Shown: piece by piece, positions 1-12,300 of the stretch
Layout: every line of letters begins with the position of its first letter
Position numbering within the stretch: position 1 is the stretch's first letter
From: an uncultured Novosphingobium sp.
GTDB taxonomy: Bacteria; Pseudomonadota; Alphaproteobacteria; Sphingomonadales; Sphingomonadaceae
Assembly (NCBI GenBank): GCA_946886365.1
Contig: CAMPIM010000001.1
Location: forward strand, 55,893-119,892
Direction of reading: 5' to 3'
Length of the DNA stretch: 64,000 nt
The notes under the pieces: generated by a model
The model's input: only the letters and a program-made list of their open reading frames with translations
What the model was told of the DNA's origin: nothing
Databases searched by the model: none
Made by a program: the position numbers and the translations under genes

Positions 1-2
1 TG

Positions 3-446
3 GTCTTTTCCACCGCCACTGCCGACCTGCGGCAGGCTGGATCGCCCACCGCCTATCATCAGGCTACGCATGAGGAACAGGTGGACCGCACGAAGGGCTA
101 CCAGCCAACGGTCGATGCCTTTTCCACGCAGAGCATGCAGGGATGGGCCGACTTCGTAACGGCAATGTCGGCGGTGAAGGAAGGGGACGGCACCTTGCTC
201 GACAATATGCTGGTCGTCGCTCATTCCGAGGTCAGCTACGCGAAGAACCACGATGTGAACGGCATTCCCGTGATGCTGGCTGGACGGGCAGGCGGGAAGG
301 TCAAGAGCGGCATCCATATCGCGGGCCAGGGCGACCCGATTTCGCGCGTCGGCCTCACCATGCAGCAGTTGATGGGGGTTCCCGTCGATGCCTGGGGCAC
401 GGAAGCCATGCGAACGTCGCGCAGCTTGTCGGAGATCATGGCATGA
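3..446 (+). CDS. DUF1552 family protein, C-terminal part only
   Basis: The frame is open from the first bases of the window, so the gene begins upstream and only about 147 C-terminal residues are present. The visible part has the DUF1552 look: a segment around NMLVVAHSEVSYAKNHD followed by IPVMLAGRAGGKVKSGIHI and a final QQLMGVPVDAWG block. DUF1552 proteins are usually exported, often next to DUF1588/1592/1595 proteins in gene pairs of unknown role; no enzymatic activity is established. The stop overlaps the start of the next gene by four bases (ATGA), so the two are probably co-transcribed. Family assignment is fairly sure; function unknown. Confidence 0.7.
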   Translation, partial: VFSTATADLRQAGSPTAYHQATHEEQVDRTKGYQPTVDAFSTQSMQGWADFVTAMSAVKEGDGTLLDNMLVVAHSEVSYAKNHDVNGIPVMLAGRAGGKVKSGIHIAGQGDPISRVGLTMQQLMGVPVDAWGTEAMRTSRSLSEIMA

Positions 447-922
447 AGCGCGCCGCGATGATTGCGCTCTCCGCGCTGTTGGCAACAGTGCCCGCTTACG
501 CGCAGACGCAAGGTCAGCCTACGATGTCAGGGTTCAGTTTCCTGTCGCTGGAGGTGGCCGAAATGCCCCGCGCCCGATCCTTCTATGTCGATGCGCTCGG
601 CATGAAGCCGGTCTTCACGATTAGCAAGCCGGGTGATCCTGCCGAAAAAATCGCATTCAATTTTTCCGGTGATCCCCGATCCAGCGAACCGCTGCTGATC
701 CTCATTCATTATGAAAAGCCGAACGCCACCCAGAACCGTTCGACGGGGGCCAAGGTCGGCATTCGGGTCAGTGACAGTCGGGCCGCTGCGTTGCGCGTGC
801 AGAAGGCGGGTTTTCCCATCGTCAGGATCGCTGCGGCCGACGAGAAGGGGCCGGTGATCAACAGCGTGGTGCGCGATGCCGATGGCGTAATCGTGGAACT
901 GGTGCAACTGCGGGGTCAATAG
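443..922 (+). CDS. Secreted VOC (glyoxalase/bleomycin-resistance fold) protein
   Basis: This is a 159-residue protein starting at the ATG that overlaps the preceding stop. Residues 1-20 (KRAAMIALSALLATVPAYA, then QTQ) form a clear Sec signal peptide, so the product is periplasmic. The rest is one VOC module: FLSLEVAEMPRARSFYVDALG at the start of the fold and DADGVIVELVQL at the end, where the last Glu is a usual metal ligand in the superfamily. VOC proteins include glyoxalase I, extradiol dioxygenases and resistance binders; a single secreted module cannot be assigned a reaction from sequence. A longer in-frame extension to 143 exists but runs inside the upstream gene and lacks a signal peptide at its start, so it was not used. 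Confidence 0.75.
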   Translation: MKRAAMIALSALLATVPAYAQTQGQPTMSGFSFLSLEVAEMPRARSFYVDALGMKPVFTISKPGDPAEKIAFNFSGDPRSSEPLLILIHYEKPNATQNRSTGAKVGIRVSDSRAAALRVQKAGFPIVRIAAADEKGPVINSVVRDADGVIVELVQLRGQ

Positions 923-1182
923 GGCGTGTCTGAAGGCGTGGCGAGCTGTGGCGAGTTGTGTTCCGTCACGATCTTCTCTCGCCTATTGTCAGCATTGCAT
1001 GAGACATTTATGGCCGATTCGAACGGTCAGGTGGCGGACTGTGCGCAGACAAGTTCGCCTGATTCTGCTTAAAATGCGGATTTTTTGATCGATCGCCGTC
1101 GGGGAATCGCGCCAAAGCTATTCCCTGCCGTCCGCCGCGCGTGTAATGGCGCGCTCGCAAGATCGCACGGAATGGAATGTGA

Positions 1183-5829
<4,647 letters not shown>

Positions 5830-5839
5830 GCTTCATGGG

Positions 5840-5860
5840 GCGAGGGCACTGCTCCCTCGC
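5840..5860 (+). other. Hairpin between gltB and gltD
   Basis: A perfect 7-bp inverted repeat, GCGAGGG and CCCTCGC with a 7-base loop, lies 11 bases after the gltB stop. No T-run follows, so it is not a typical intrinsic terminator. It could protect the gltB 3' end or lower gltD expression. This is seen in sequence; the role is inference. Confidence 0.4.
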
Positions 5861-5893
5861 ATGCGACAAGATTGAGAAGTTTGGAGAAAGAGT

Positions 5894-7330
5894 TTGGGCA
5901 AGCCCACCGGTTTCCTCGAGGTTGAGCGCAAAGATCGCAGCTACACCGCGCCCGAAGAGCGTCTGAAGCACTGGAACGAGTTCATCGTCCCGCTGTCGAA
6001 GGAAGAGATCCGCGACCAGGCCGCGCGCTGCATGGCCTGCGGCATTCCTTTCTGTCACAATGGCTGTCCGGTGAACAACATCATCCCGGACTGGAACCAC
6101 CTCGTCTATGAGGATGACTGGAAGACGGCGCTGGAAACGCTGCACAGCACCAATAACTTCCCGGAATTCACCGGCCGCGTCTGTCCCGCGCCATGCGAGG
6201 CGAGTTGCACGCTGAACATCGTGGACTCGCCCGTCACCATCAAGTCGATCGAATGCGAAATCGTCGATCGCGGTTGGCGTGAAGGCTGGATCGAACCGCA
6301 GCTGCCAGCGCGCAAGACCGGCAAGCGTGTTGCCGTCGTCGGTTCCGGCCCCGCTGGCCTTGCCTGCGCGCAACAGCTTGCACGGGCTGGTCACACCGTG
6401 ACCGTGTTCGAAAAGAATGACCGGGTCGGTGGATTGCTGCGTTACGGCATCCCCGACTTCAAGATGGAAAAGCACCTGATCAATCGCCGCGCCCAGCAGA
6501 TGGAAGCGGAAGGTGTCGAATTCCGCACTTCAACGGAGATCGGCGTCGCCATCTCGATGGATGCGCTGCGTAGCAATTATGACGCCGTGGTTCTGTCCGG
6601 TGGCGCCGAACATCCGCGCACGCTGGATATTCCGGGCAGCGAGCTGGCTGGCGTTCGGCTGGCGATGGAATTCCTGACGCAGCAGAACAAGCGCAATGCG
6701 GGCGACGACGAACTGCGCGCCGCGCCGCGCGGCACCTTGTCCGCGCAGGGCAAGCATGTCGTCGTCATCGGCGGTGGTGACACGGGTTCGGACTGTGTTG
6801 GCACATCCAACCGGCAGGGCGCAGCATCGGTCACCCAATTGGAGATCATGCCAAAGCCACCCGAGAGGGAGGAAAAGTCGCTCAGCTGGCCCAATTGGCC
6901 GCTCAAGTTGCGCACGTCTTCCTCTCATCAGGAAGGGTGCGATCGCGACTGGGCGGTCACCACCCGGCGGGCGATCGGCAAGAACGGCCAGATCGAGGCG
7001 CTCGAATGCGTGCGCGTCGAATGGGTTGACGGCAAGATGCAGGAAATCGCGGGCAGCGAATTCCAACTGAAGGCCGACCTCGTCCTCTTGGCGATGGGCT
7101 TCGTTGGCCCTCGCAAGGCAGGCATGGTTGAACAATCCGGTGCCGACCTCGATGCGCGCGGCAATGTGAAGGCCAACATGATCGACTATGCCACCAGCCA
7201 GTCGTCGGTGTTCGCCTGTGGCGACATGCGCCGCGGCCAATCGCTGGTCGTCTGGGCCATTCGCGAGGGCCGACAGTGCGCTCGCGCAGTCGATCTGCAC
7301 CTGATGGGTGTCAGCGACCTTCCTCGTTAA
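5894..7330 (+). CDS. gltD: Glutamate synthase [NADPH] small (beta) subunit
   Basis: This 478-residue protein feeds electrons from NADPH through FAD and two 4Fe-4S clusters to GltB. The N-terminal ferredoxin-like region carries the cluster cysteines ([18 protein letters not shown], then CPAPCEASC). After it come an FAD dinucleotide motif, [19 protein letters not shown], with [18 protein letters not shown], and an NADPH motif, [12 protein letters not shown]; the C-terminal block [11 protein letters not shown] closes the FAD site. The start is TTG at 5894 ([15 protein letters not shown]), preceded by GGAGAAAG at good spacing; no in-frame ATG gives the full conserved N-terminus. It is co-transcribed with gltB. 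Confidence 0.96.
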   Translation: MGKPTGFLEVERKDRSYTAPEERLKHWNEFIVPLSKEEIRDQAARCMACGIPFCHNGCPVNNIIPDWNHLVYEDDWKTALETLHSTNNFPEFTGRVCPAPCEASCTLNIVDSPVTIKSIECEIVDRGWREGWIEPQLPARKTGKRVAVVGSGPAGLACAQQLARAGHTVTVFEKNDRVGGLLRYGIPDFKMEKHLINRRAQQMEAEGVEFRTSTEIGVAISMDALRSNYDAVVLSGGAEHPRTLDIPGSELAGVRLAMEFLTQQNKRNAGDDELRAAPRGTLSAQGKHVVVIGGGDTGSDCVGTSNRQGAASVTQLEIMPKPPEREEKSLSWPNWPLKLRTSSSHQEGCDRDWAVTTRRAIGKNGQIEALECVRVEWVDGKMQEIAGSEFQLKADLVLLAMGFVGPRKAGMVEQSGADLDARGNVKANMIDYATSQSSVFACGDMRRGQSLVVWAIREGRQCARAVDLHLMGVSDLPR

Positions 7331-7568
7331 GCGCTGAAGGCAATTGCGACGGTGAAAGGCTCCGAAGGACGGGGCCAATCATCCGCATTACTCCGGCAAG
7401 GTCTCGACCCAATCGCCATACGTCGCTGCTAACTTGCTCTTGAGCGAGGGGGCAGCGGCGTTTGAATGGCGGCAGGGGCCGGGGCTTTGTGTTTAACCCC
7501 TGTGAGTTGGCGACGAACGGATAGCCGCCTCTATAATGAGGACCAGCGGCCTTCCGGAGTTCGCGTCG

Positions 7569-7985
7569 ATGGTCTTCAGATGGTTCTACATCAGCGCCAG
7601 CAGGCTCGCCGAGGATGAGGCCGATGAGCTGGCCGCGGATATCGTCAGGGATTCCGTCCCGCGTAATCACCGCCTTCACGTGACGGGCGCGCTCCTGTTT
7701 ACCGGCCGCAGTTTCGCGCAATATCTCGAAGGACCAGCAGACGCCGTGGACGTGTTGCAGCGTCTCATCCTCGATGACTTGAGGCATGAAAATATCCGCA
7801 CCATCGCCGAAGGCGTCTATCCCCACCGACGGTTCGTCACCTGGTCGCTGGCCTATGTCGTACCTGCTCAAGCGAATTATCCCGAAGTTGAGCAGTTATT
7901 GAGGGAAGCTGCCGATGATCCTGTAAACTGCGCAGAAGCACTCGCTCGGTTCATGTCCGAAACGGCCATGATGGGCCGGGGATAA
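7569..7985 (+). CDS. BLUF-domain blue-light sensor (stand-alone)
   Basis: This 138-residue protein consists of a BLUF domain and a short helical tail. BLUF domains bind FAD and switch on blue light through a Tyr-Gln hydrogen-bond network. Tyr7 (MVFRWFYIS) and Gln51 (SFAQYLEG) match the flavin-contacting pair, Asn33 precedes VTGALLF, and a Trp follows in RRFVTWSLAYV. The Tyr-Gln distance is about two residues longer than in AppA or Slr1694. No output domain is attached, so signalling must go through a partner, which is not obvious here because the gene stands alone between gltD and the envelope operon. The start at 7569 has GGAG nine bases upstream; an in-frame ATG at 7536 adds 11 residues that do not fit the fold. 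Confidence 0.85.
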   Translation: MVFRWFYISASRLAEDEADELAADIVRDSVPRNHRLHVTGALLFTGRSFAQYLEGPADAVDVLQRLILDDLRHENIRTIAEGVYPHRRFVTWSLAYVVPAQANYPEVEQLLREAADDPVNCAEALARFMSETAMMGRG

Positions 7986-8199
7986 TGTGCGGCGGATTTC
8001 TCATCGGCGCTGCGTCGATCAACGCCATTTCCTGCCACACGGCATGCTCAGGCCCCTCCCATGACAAAGTTGTAATCTGCCGACCATGCGTCGGTTAGGC
8101 CATGCCCGCTATCCCGTGCAGCGGCTCACATGGTGGCCACGTAAGTGAGAGGCGGCGCTCACCCCTGTTGCGTCGCCTCTCCAGTCGGATGGGCGAACG

Positions 8200-11100
8200 A
8201 TGCACAGGCCAGTTTTCTACGATGCCACCGGCCGCAGGCGCCGCTTGACGCTGCCGACTTTATTCTGCCTGATAATGGTCATTCTCACCGCCGGAATGGC
8301 CTTTGCCTATACCATCATCAATGTGCCCATCCCGCCTGCCGTTCCTTTGCAGATGGAGCGCCGCCGTCCGGAAGGCATCGGTCAGCGCCTGAACCATTTC
8401 CAGGCTTCGGTTCGCCATCGCCTGTCAGAATGGCTGCCGCATCGCGGCCCGGGCGCCGATGGTAAGGCTGTCAGCGTCGCCTTCTATGTACCATGGGACG
8501 ACGCAAGCCGGGCGTCTTTACGCCAGCATATCGGCCAGATCGACTGGGTGGCCCCGACCTTGCTGTCGGTTACCGGCCCGCGCCATGATCTGCGCGTCAC
8601 GAATGATCCGGTTTTCACGTCGCTCATCCGTACCTCGGCTCATCGCCCGCGTGTCATGCCGGTCGTGCAGAATGCCGATGATGGCGATTGGGATGGTGCC
8701 GGGACGTCGGCGCTGCTGCACGACCGCGCGGCGCGGAAGGCGCTGCTCCTGCGCCTGGCTCAGTCGCTGAAAGCGCTCAAAGCATCAGGAGTCATATTCG
8801 ATCTGGAAGCGCTGCCGCCTAGCGCGCACGCCGATTATCTGTCGTTCCTCAAGGAAGCAGAACAACTGCTGCACAGTCAAAATCAGCAAGTGATGCTGAC
8901 CGTGCCCGTGGATGATGCGCGTTGGAACCTGCATGCCTATGCGCGTGTGGCCGACCGCCTTTTCCTGATGGACTATGACCAGCATTTCATCGGCGATCAA
9001 CCGGGTCCGATCGCAGCGCAGCCCTGGTTCGTGGGCCGCTTGCGCGCTGCACTGCGTGCCGTCCCAGCATCCAAGGCGATCGTGGCGATCGGCAACTATG
9101 CCTATGACTGGAAACAAGGCGGAGGCCCGGCTTCGATCCTGTCGATCGAAGATGCATGGCTGACGGCGCATGACTCAGGCGCTCCGATCCGCTTTGACGC
9201 CAGAAGCGGCAACGCGACCTTCGACTATTCCGAGGATGGCGTTGTCCATCATGTCTGGATGCTGGACGCGGCTAGCGCCTGGAATCAGGTTCGCGCCGCC
9301 CGGATCACTGGCGCAGGCGGGATCGCGCTGTGGCGCCTGGGGTCGGAGGACCCCGGCTTCTGGTCCGCACTCGCCGGGACGAAGGGCAAGGTCGAAGGGC
9401 TTGGAAGGCTTACCAGCTTCAATTCCGTCGATGTCGAAGGCAATGGCGAAATCCTGCGGATCGACGATGTGCCCACCATCGGTCATCGAACGGTGCGCAT
9501 GGGTTCAGGGCCGCTAAGCGGGCTGATCATCGACGAACATTATGCCAGTCTGCCCACCCCCTATGTCATCCGGCGGACGGGTTACCGCCCGCATATGGTG
9601 GCGTTGACCTTTGATGATGGGCCGGACGCGGTGTGGACGCCGCCGATCCTTGACATATTGAAGCGCGCGCACGTGCCCGCCACCTTCTTCGTCATCGGCG
9701 AAAATGCGATCATGCATCCTTCGCTGCTGCGCCAGATCATCGCGCAGGGCGGCGAAATCGGCAGCCACAGCTACACCCACCCCAATCTGGCCCAAGTCTC
9801 GCCACGCGGCGTCTCGCTGGAATTGAACAGCACGCAGCGGCTGGTGGAAGCCTATACCGGCCGGGCCATGCGCCTATTCCGTGCGCCTTATTTCGGGGAC
9901 GCCGAACCCACCAGTGCGGACGAGATCGGTCCCGCGCTGGAGGCGCAGCGCGCCGGTTATCTGAATGTCGGCTTGCATGTCGATCCGGGCGATTGGACGC
10001 GGCCGGGCGTCGATGCAATCGTCGACCGCACGGTTCAGCAAGTTGAAGCCGGGGACGCTGACCGCTCAGCACAGGTTGTCCTGCTGCACGACAGCGGCGG
10101 GGACCGGGCGCAGACGGTCGCGGCGTTGCCCCGCATCATCAAGCGGCTGGAGGCGAAGGGCTATCGCTTCGTCACCATATCCACCCTCGCAGGGCTGACA
10201 CCGGACAAGGTGATGCCACGGATCGGCGGCGCAGATTTGGTGGCGGTGCGGATCGACGTTGCGGTCTTCCTTGTGCTGGCCGCGATCGCGGCAACGCTTA
10301 AATGGCTGTTCTTCGCGGTCATCCTGTTCGGCATCGGCCGGGCGCTGATGCTGGCGGCGCTGGCGCTTGGCAGTCGTCTGCGTTCCAACCGGGTCGAACC
10401 ACCAGCGATGCAGCCCAACACTTTTGTGTCGGTGATTATCCCTGCCTTCAATGAGGCCAAGGTGATCGAGGCGTCGGTGCGCCGCGTGCTCGCGAGCGAA
10501 CAGGTGACGCTGGACGTTATTGTCGTGGACGATGGCTCCACCGACGGAACGAGCGCGATCGTCACACGCGCCTTCGCCGGGGACGATCGCGTCCGGCTGC
10601 TTACCCTCACCAATGGTGGCAAGGCTGCGGCACTCAACCGCGCGCTGGAGCTGGCGCGCGCGCCGATCATCGTCGCGCTTGATGCAGACACGCAGTTCGA
10701 ACCCCTGACCATCGCCCGGCTCGCCCGTTGGTTCGCAGATGAGGATGTGGGCGCGGTGGCGGGCAATGCGATGGTCGGCAACCGCGTGAACCTCGTCACC
10801 CGCTGGCAGGCGGTGGAGTATGTGACCGCGCAAAATCTGGAGCGGCGGGCGCTGGCGCGGTTCGGCGCGATCACGGTCGTGCCGGGCGCGGTCGGGGCAT
10901 GGCGGCGGGCGGCGCTGGACGAGGTGGGCGGTTATCCGCTCGACACGCTGGCGGAGGATCAGGACCTGACGATCGCGGTCCAGCGCGCGGGCTGGCTTGT
11001 CGCCTATGATACTGAAGCCGTCGCCTGGACCGAAGCGCCCGAAAGCTTCCGCGCGCTTGCCAAGCAGCGATTCCGCTGGGCCTATGGCACTTTGCAGTGC

Positions 11101-11574
11101 CTGTGGAAGCATCGCGGCATCTGGCGCGATGGCAAGCCAGCGGGTTTGAGCTTGGTCGGATTGCCGCAGGCCTGGCTGTTCCAGATCGGCTTTGCATTGG
11201 CGTCGCCGATCATCGACCTCGCCCTGATCGTCAGCAGCATCGATACGGCGGTGCGCATCCATCAGCATGGCTGGGCGCAGACGCAAACCGATGTGCTGCG
11301 CATGGGTCTCTATTGGCTCGCCTTCTGCGCCATCGACGTGCTGTGCGGCGCTGTCGCCTACAAGCTCGAACCGCGCGAGCGGCGCTACCCTGCCTTGCTG
11401 CTGGTGGCACAGCGCTTTGTCTATCGCCAGATCATGTACGGCGTCGTGATCCGTGCCACCGCGACCGCCATATTAGGGCCATGGGTCGGATGGGGTAAGT
11501 TGGAGCGGAGCGGCCGGGTGCAGGCATCGGGCGGCGCGGCGGAGGATATGGCGGCATGGAACAAGGCGGCGTGA
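8200..11574 (+). CDS. Tripartite membrane enzyme: GH18-like + polysaccharide deacetylase (CE4) + family 2 glycosyltransferase
   Basis: This 1124-residue fusion starts with a membrane anchor (about residues 15-40). A GH18-like region follows at about 88-400, with motifs such as SGVIFDLEALPP and FLMDYDQHF. A NodB/CE4 deacetylase lies at about 465-665: TFDDGPD (470-476, Asp473) and HSYTHP (His523, His527) supply base and metal ligands. After a membrane segment near 685-725 comes a processive GT2 domain with Asp777/Asp778 in VVDDGSTDGT, the EDQD motif at 919-922, and QRFRW at 956-960, the Q-x-x-R-W signature of processive synthases; membrane helices end the protein. The order suggests synthesis of a beta-linked GlcNAc-type polymer that is deacetylated and trimmed outside the cytoplasm, comparable to PgaB plus PgaC in one chain. 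It is the first gene of a five-gene operon. Confidence 0.85.
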   Translation: MHRPVFYDATGRRRRLTLPTLFCLIMVILTAGMAFAYTIINVPIPPAVPLQMERRRPEGIGQRLNHFQASVRHRLSEWLPHRGPGADGKAVSVAFYVPWDDASRASLRQHIGQIDWVAPTLLSVTGPRHDLRVTNDPVFTSLIRTSAHRPRVMPVVQNADDGDWDGAGTSALLHDRAARKALLLRLAQSLKALKASGVIFDLEALPPSAHADYLSFLKEAEQLLHSQNQQVMLTVPVDDARWNLHAYARVADRLFLMDYDQHFIGDQPGPIAAQPWFVGRLRAALRAVPASKAIVAIGNYAYDWKQGGGPASILSIEDAWLTAHDSGAPIRFDARSGNATFDYSEDGVVHHVWMLDAASAWNQVRAARITGAGGIALWRLGSEDPGFWSALAGTKGKVEGLGRLTSFNSVDVEGNGEILRIDDVPTIGHRTVRMGSGPLSGLIIDEHYASLPTPYVIRRTGYRPHMVALTFDDGPDAVWTPPILDILKRAHVPATFFVIGENAIMHPSLLRQIIAQGGEIGSHSYTHPNLAQVSPRGVSLELNSTQRLVEAYTGRAMRLFRAPYFGDAEPTSADEIGPALEAQRAGYLNVGLHVDPGDWTRPGVDAIVDRTVQQVEAGDADRSAQVVLLHDSGGDRAQTVAALPRIIKRLEAKGYRFVTISTLAGLTPDKVMPRIGGADLVAVRIDVAVFLVLAAIAATLKWLFFAVILFGIGRALMLAALALGSRLRSNRVEPPAMQPNTFVSVIIPAFNEAKVIEASVRRVLASEQVTLDVIVVDDGSTDGTSAIVTRAFAGDDRVRLLTLTNGGKAAALNRALELARAPIIVALDADTQFEPLTIARLARWFADEDVGAVAGNAMVGNRVNLVTRWQAVEYVTAQNLERRALARFGAITVVPGAVGAWRRAALDEVGGYPLDTLAEDQDLTIAVQRAGWLVAYDTEAVAWTEAPESFRALAKQRFRWAYGTLQCLWKHRGIWRDGKPAGLSLVGLPQAWLFQIGFALASPIIDLALIVSSIDTAVRIHQHGWAQTQTDVLRMGLYWLAFCAIDVLCGAVAYKLEPRERRYPALLLVAQRFVYRQIMYGVVIRATATAILGPWVGWGKLERSGRVQASGGAAEDMAAWNKAA

Positions 11575-12296
11575 AATCGCTGGCGCGCACATTGCTGCTG
11601 TTATGCGGCGTCATTGTCTTGTCCTTCTGGTATCTGGGATATGTGGGCGGGCATCTGTTCGACGTCATGCCTGCCAAGGCCGGGCAGCAGGCGGGTCGGC
11701 ATGCGGTCGCGCTGTACCTGTCTGGTGACATGGGCTTCCATGCGGGACTTGGTCCGGCGATTGCCGATCGCCTGACGGATCATGGTATCCCCGTGGTCGC
11801 TGAGAACAGCCTGCACTTCTTCCGCGTCCGCCGTACGCCCGAGCAGACCGGCGCAATGATAGCCGACGGGTTGCGGCGCGCGATCGCGATCGATCCTCAG
11901 GCCCGGCTGCTGCTGCTAGGCCAATCCTTCGGGGCCGATGTCATCGCGCCATCCCTGCCCTATGTGCCGAACGAACTGCGCCGCCGGATCGCCTTTGTCG
12001 GCCTGATCGTCCCGGGTGGGACACGCGAGTGGCGCGCGTCGCCCTCGGAGATATTCTCGATCGGGGAGCCGGAAGAAGATGCCTCTCTCGCGGGCCGCAA
12101 ATTGAGTTGGGTGCCGCTGCTTTGCATCCATGGCGCGGAGGAACGGTCGAGTCTTTGCCCTGCGCTCCGCCAGCGCAATGCGACGACCGTCCGCCTGCCC
12201 GGTGGACATGAGCTGCACCATGATGCGGACAGCGCGAGCGGGATATTGTTGCAGGCTATAGACCGGACGCTGGCCTCGCCCGTCCATCCGGCATAG
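11556..12296 (+). CDS. acvB: AcvB/VirJ-type periplasmic serine hydrolase (probable lysyl-phosphatidylglycerol hydrolase)
   Basis: This 246-residue protein has an N-terminal membrane or signal segment (about residues 9-28) and then an alpha/beta-hydrolase of the VirJ/AcvB family. LYLSGDMGFHAG, the SLHFFRVRRTPEQT block and GQSFGAD (nucleophile Ser124) are family signatures; a late GGHELHHD holds the likely catalytic His. In Agrobacterium, AcvB hydrolyses lysyl-phosphatidylglycerol, and rhizobia pair the homologue with the synthase lpiA. Here the next gene, four bases on, is the synthase mprF, which strongly supports the same role: tuning the level of positively charged lipid. It overlaps the preceding fusion gene by 19 bases. 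Confidence 0.85.
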   Translation: MEQGGVKSLARTLLLLCGVIVLSFWYLGYVGGHLFDVMPAKAGQQAGRHAVALYLSGDMGFHAGLGPAIADRLTDHGIPVVAENSLHFFRVRRTPEQTGAMIADGLRRAIAIDPQARLLLLGQSFGADVIAPSLPYVPNELRRRIAFVGLIVPGGTREWRASPSEIFSIGEPEEDASLAGRKLSWVPLLCIHGAEERSSLCPALRQRNATTVRLPGGHELHHDADSASGILLQAIDRTLASPVHPA

Positions 12297-12300
12297 CGCC

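Noticed and set aside
10066..11286. Minus-strand open frame of 406 codons opposite the GT2 domain
   Set aside because: Composition is rich in Arg, His, Gln and Asp as expected for a shadow frame, and it has no recognisable motif.
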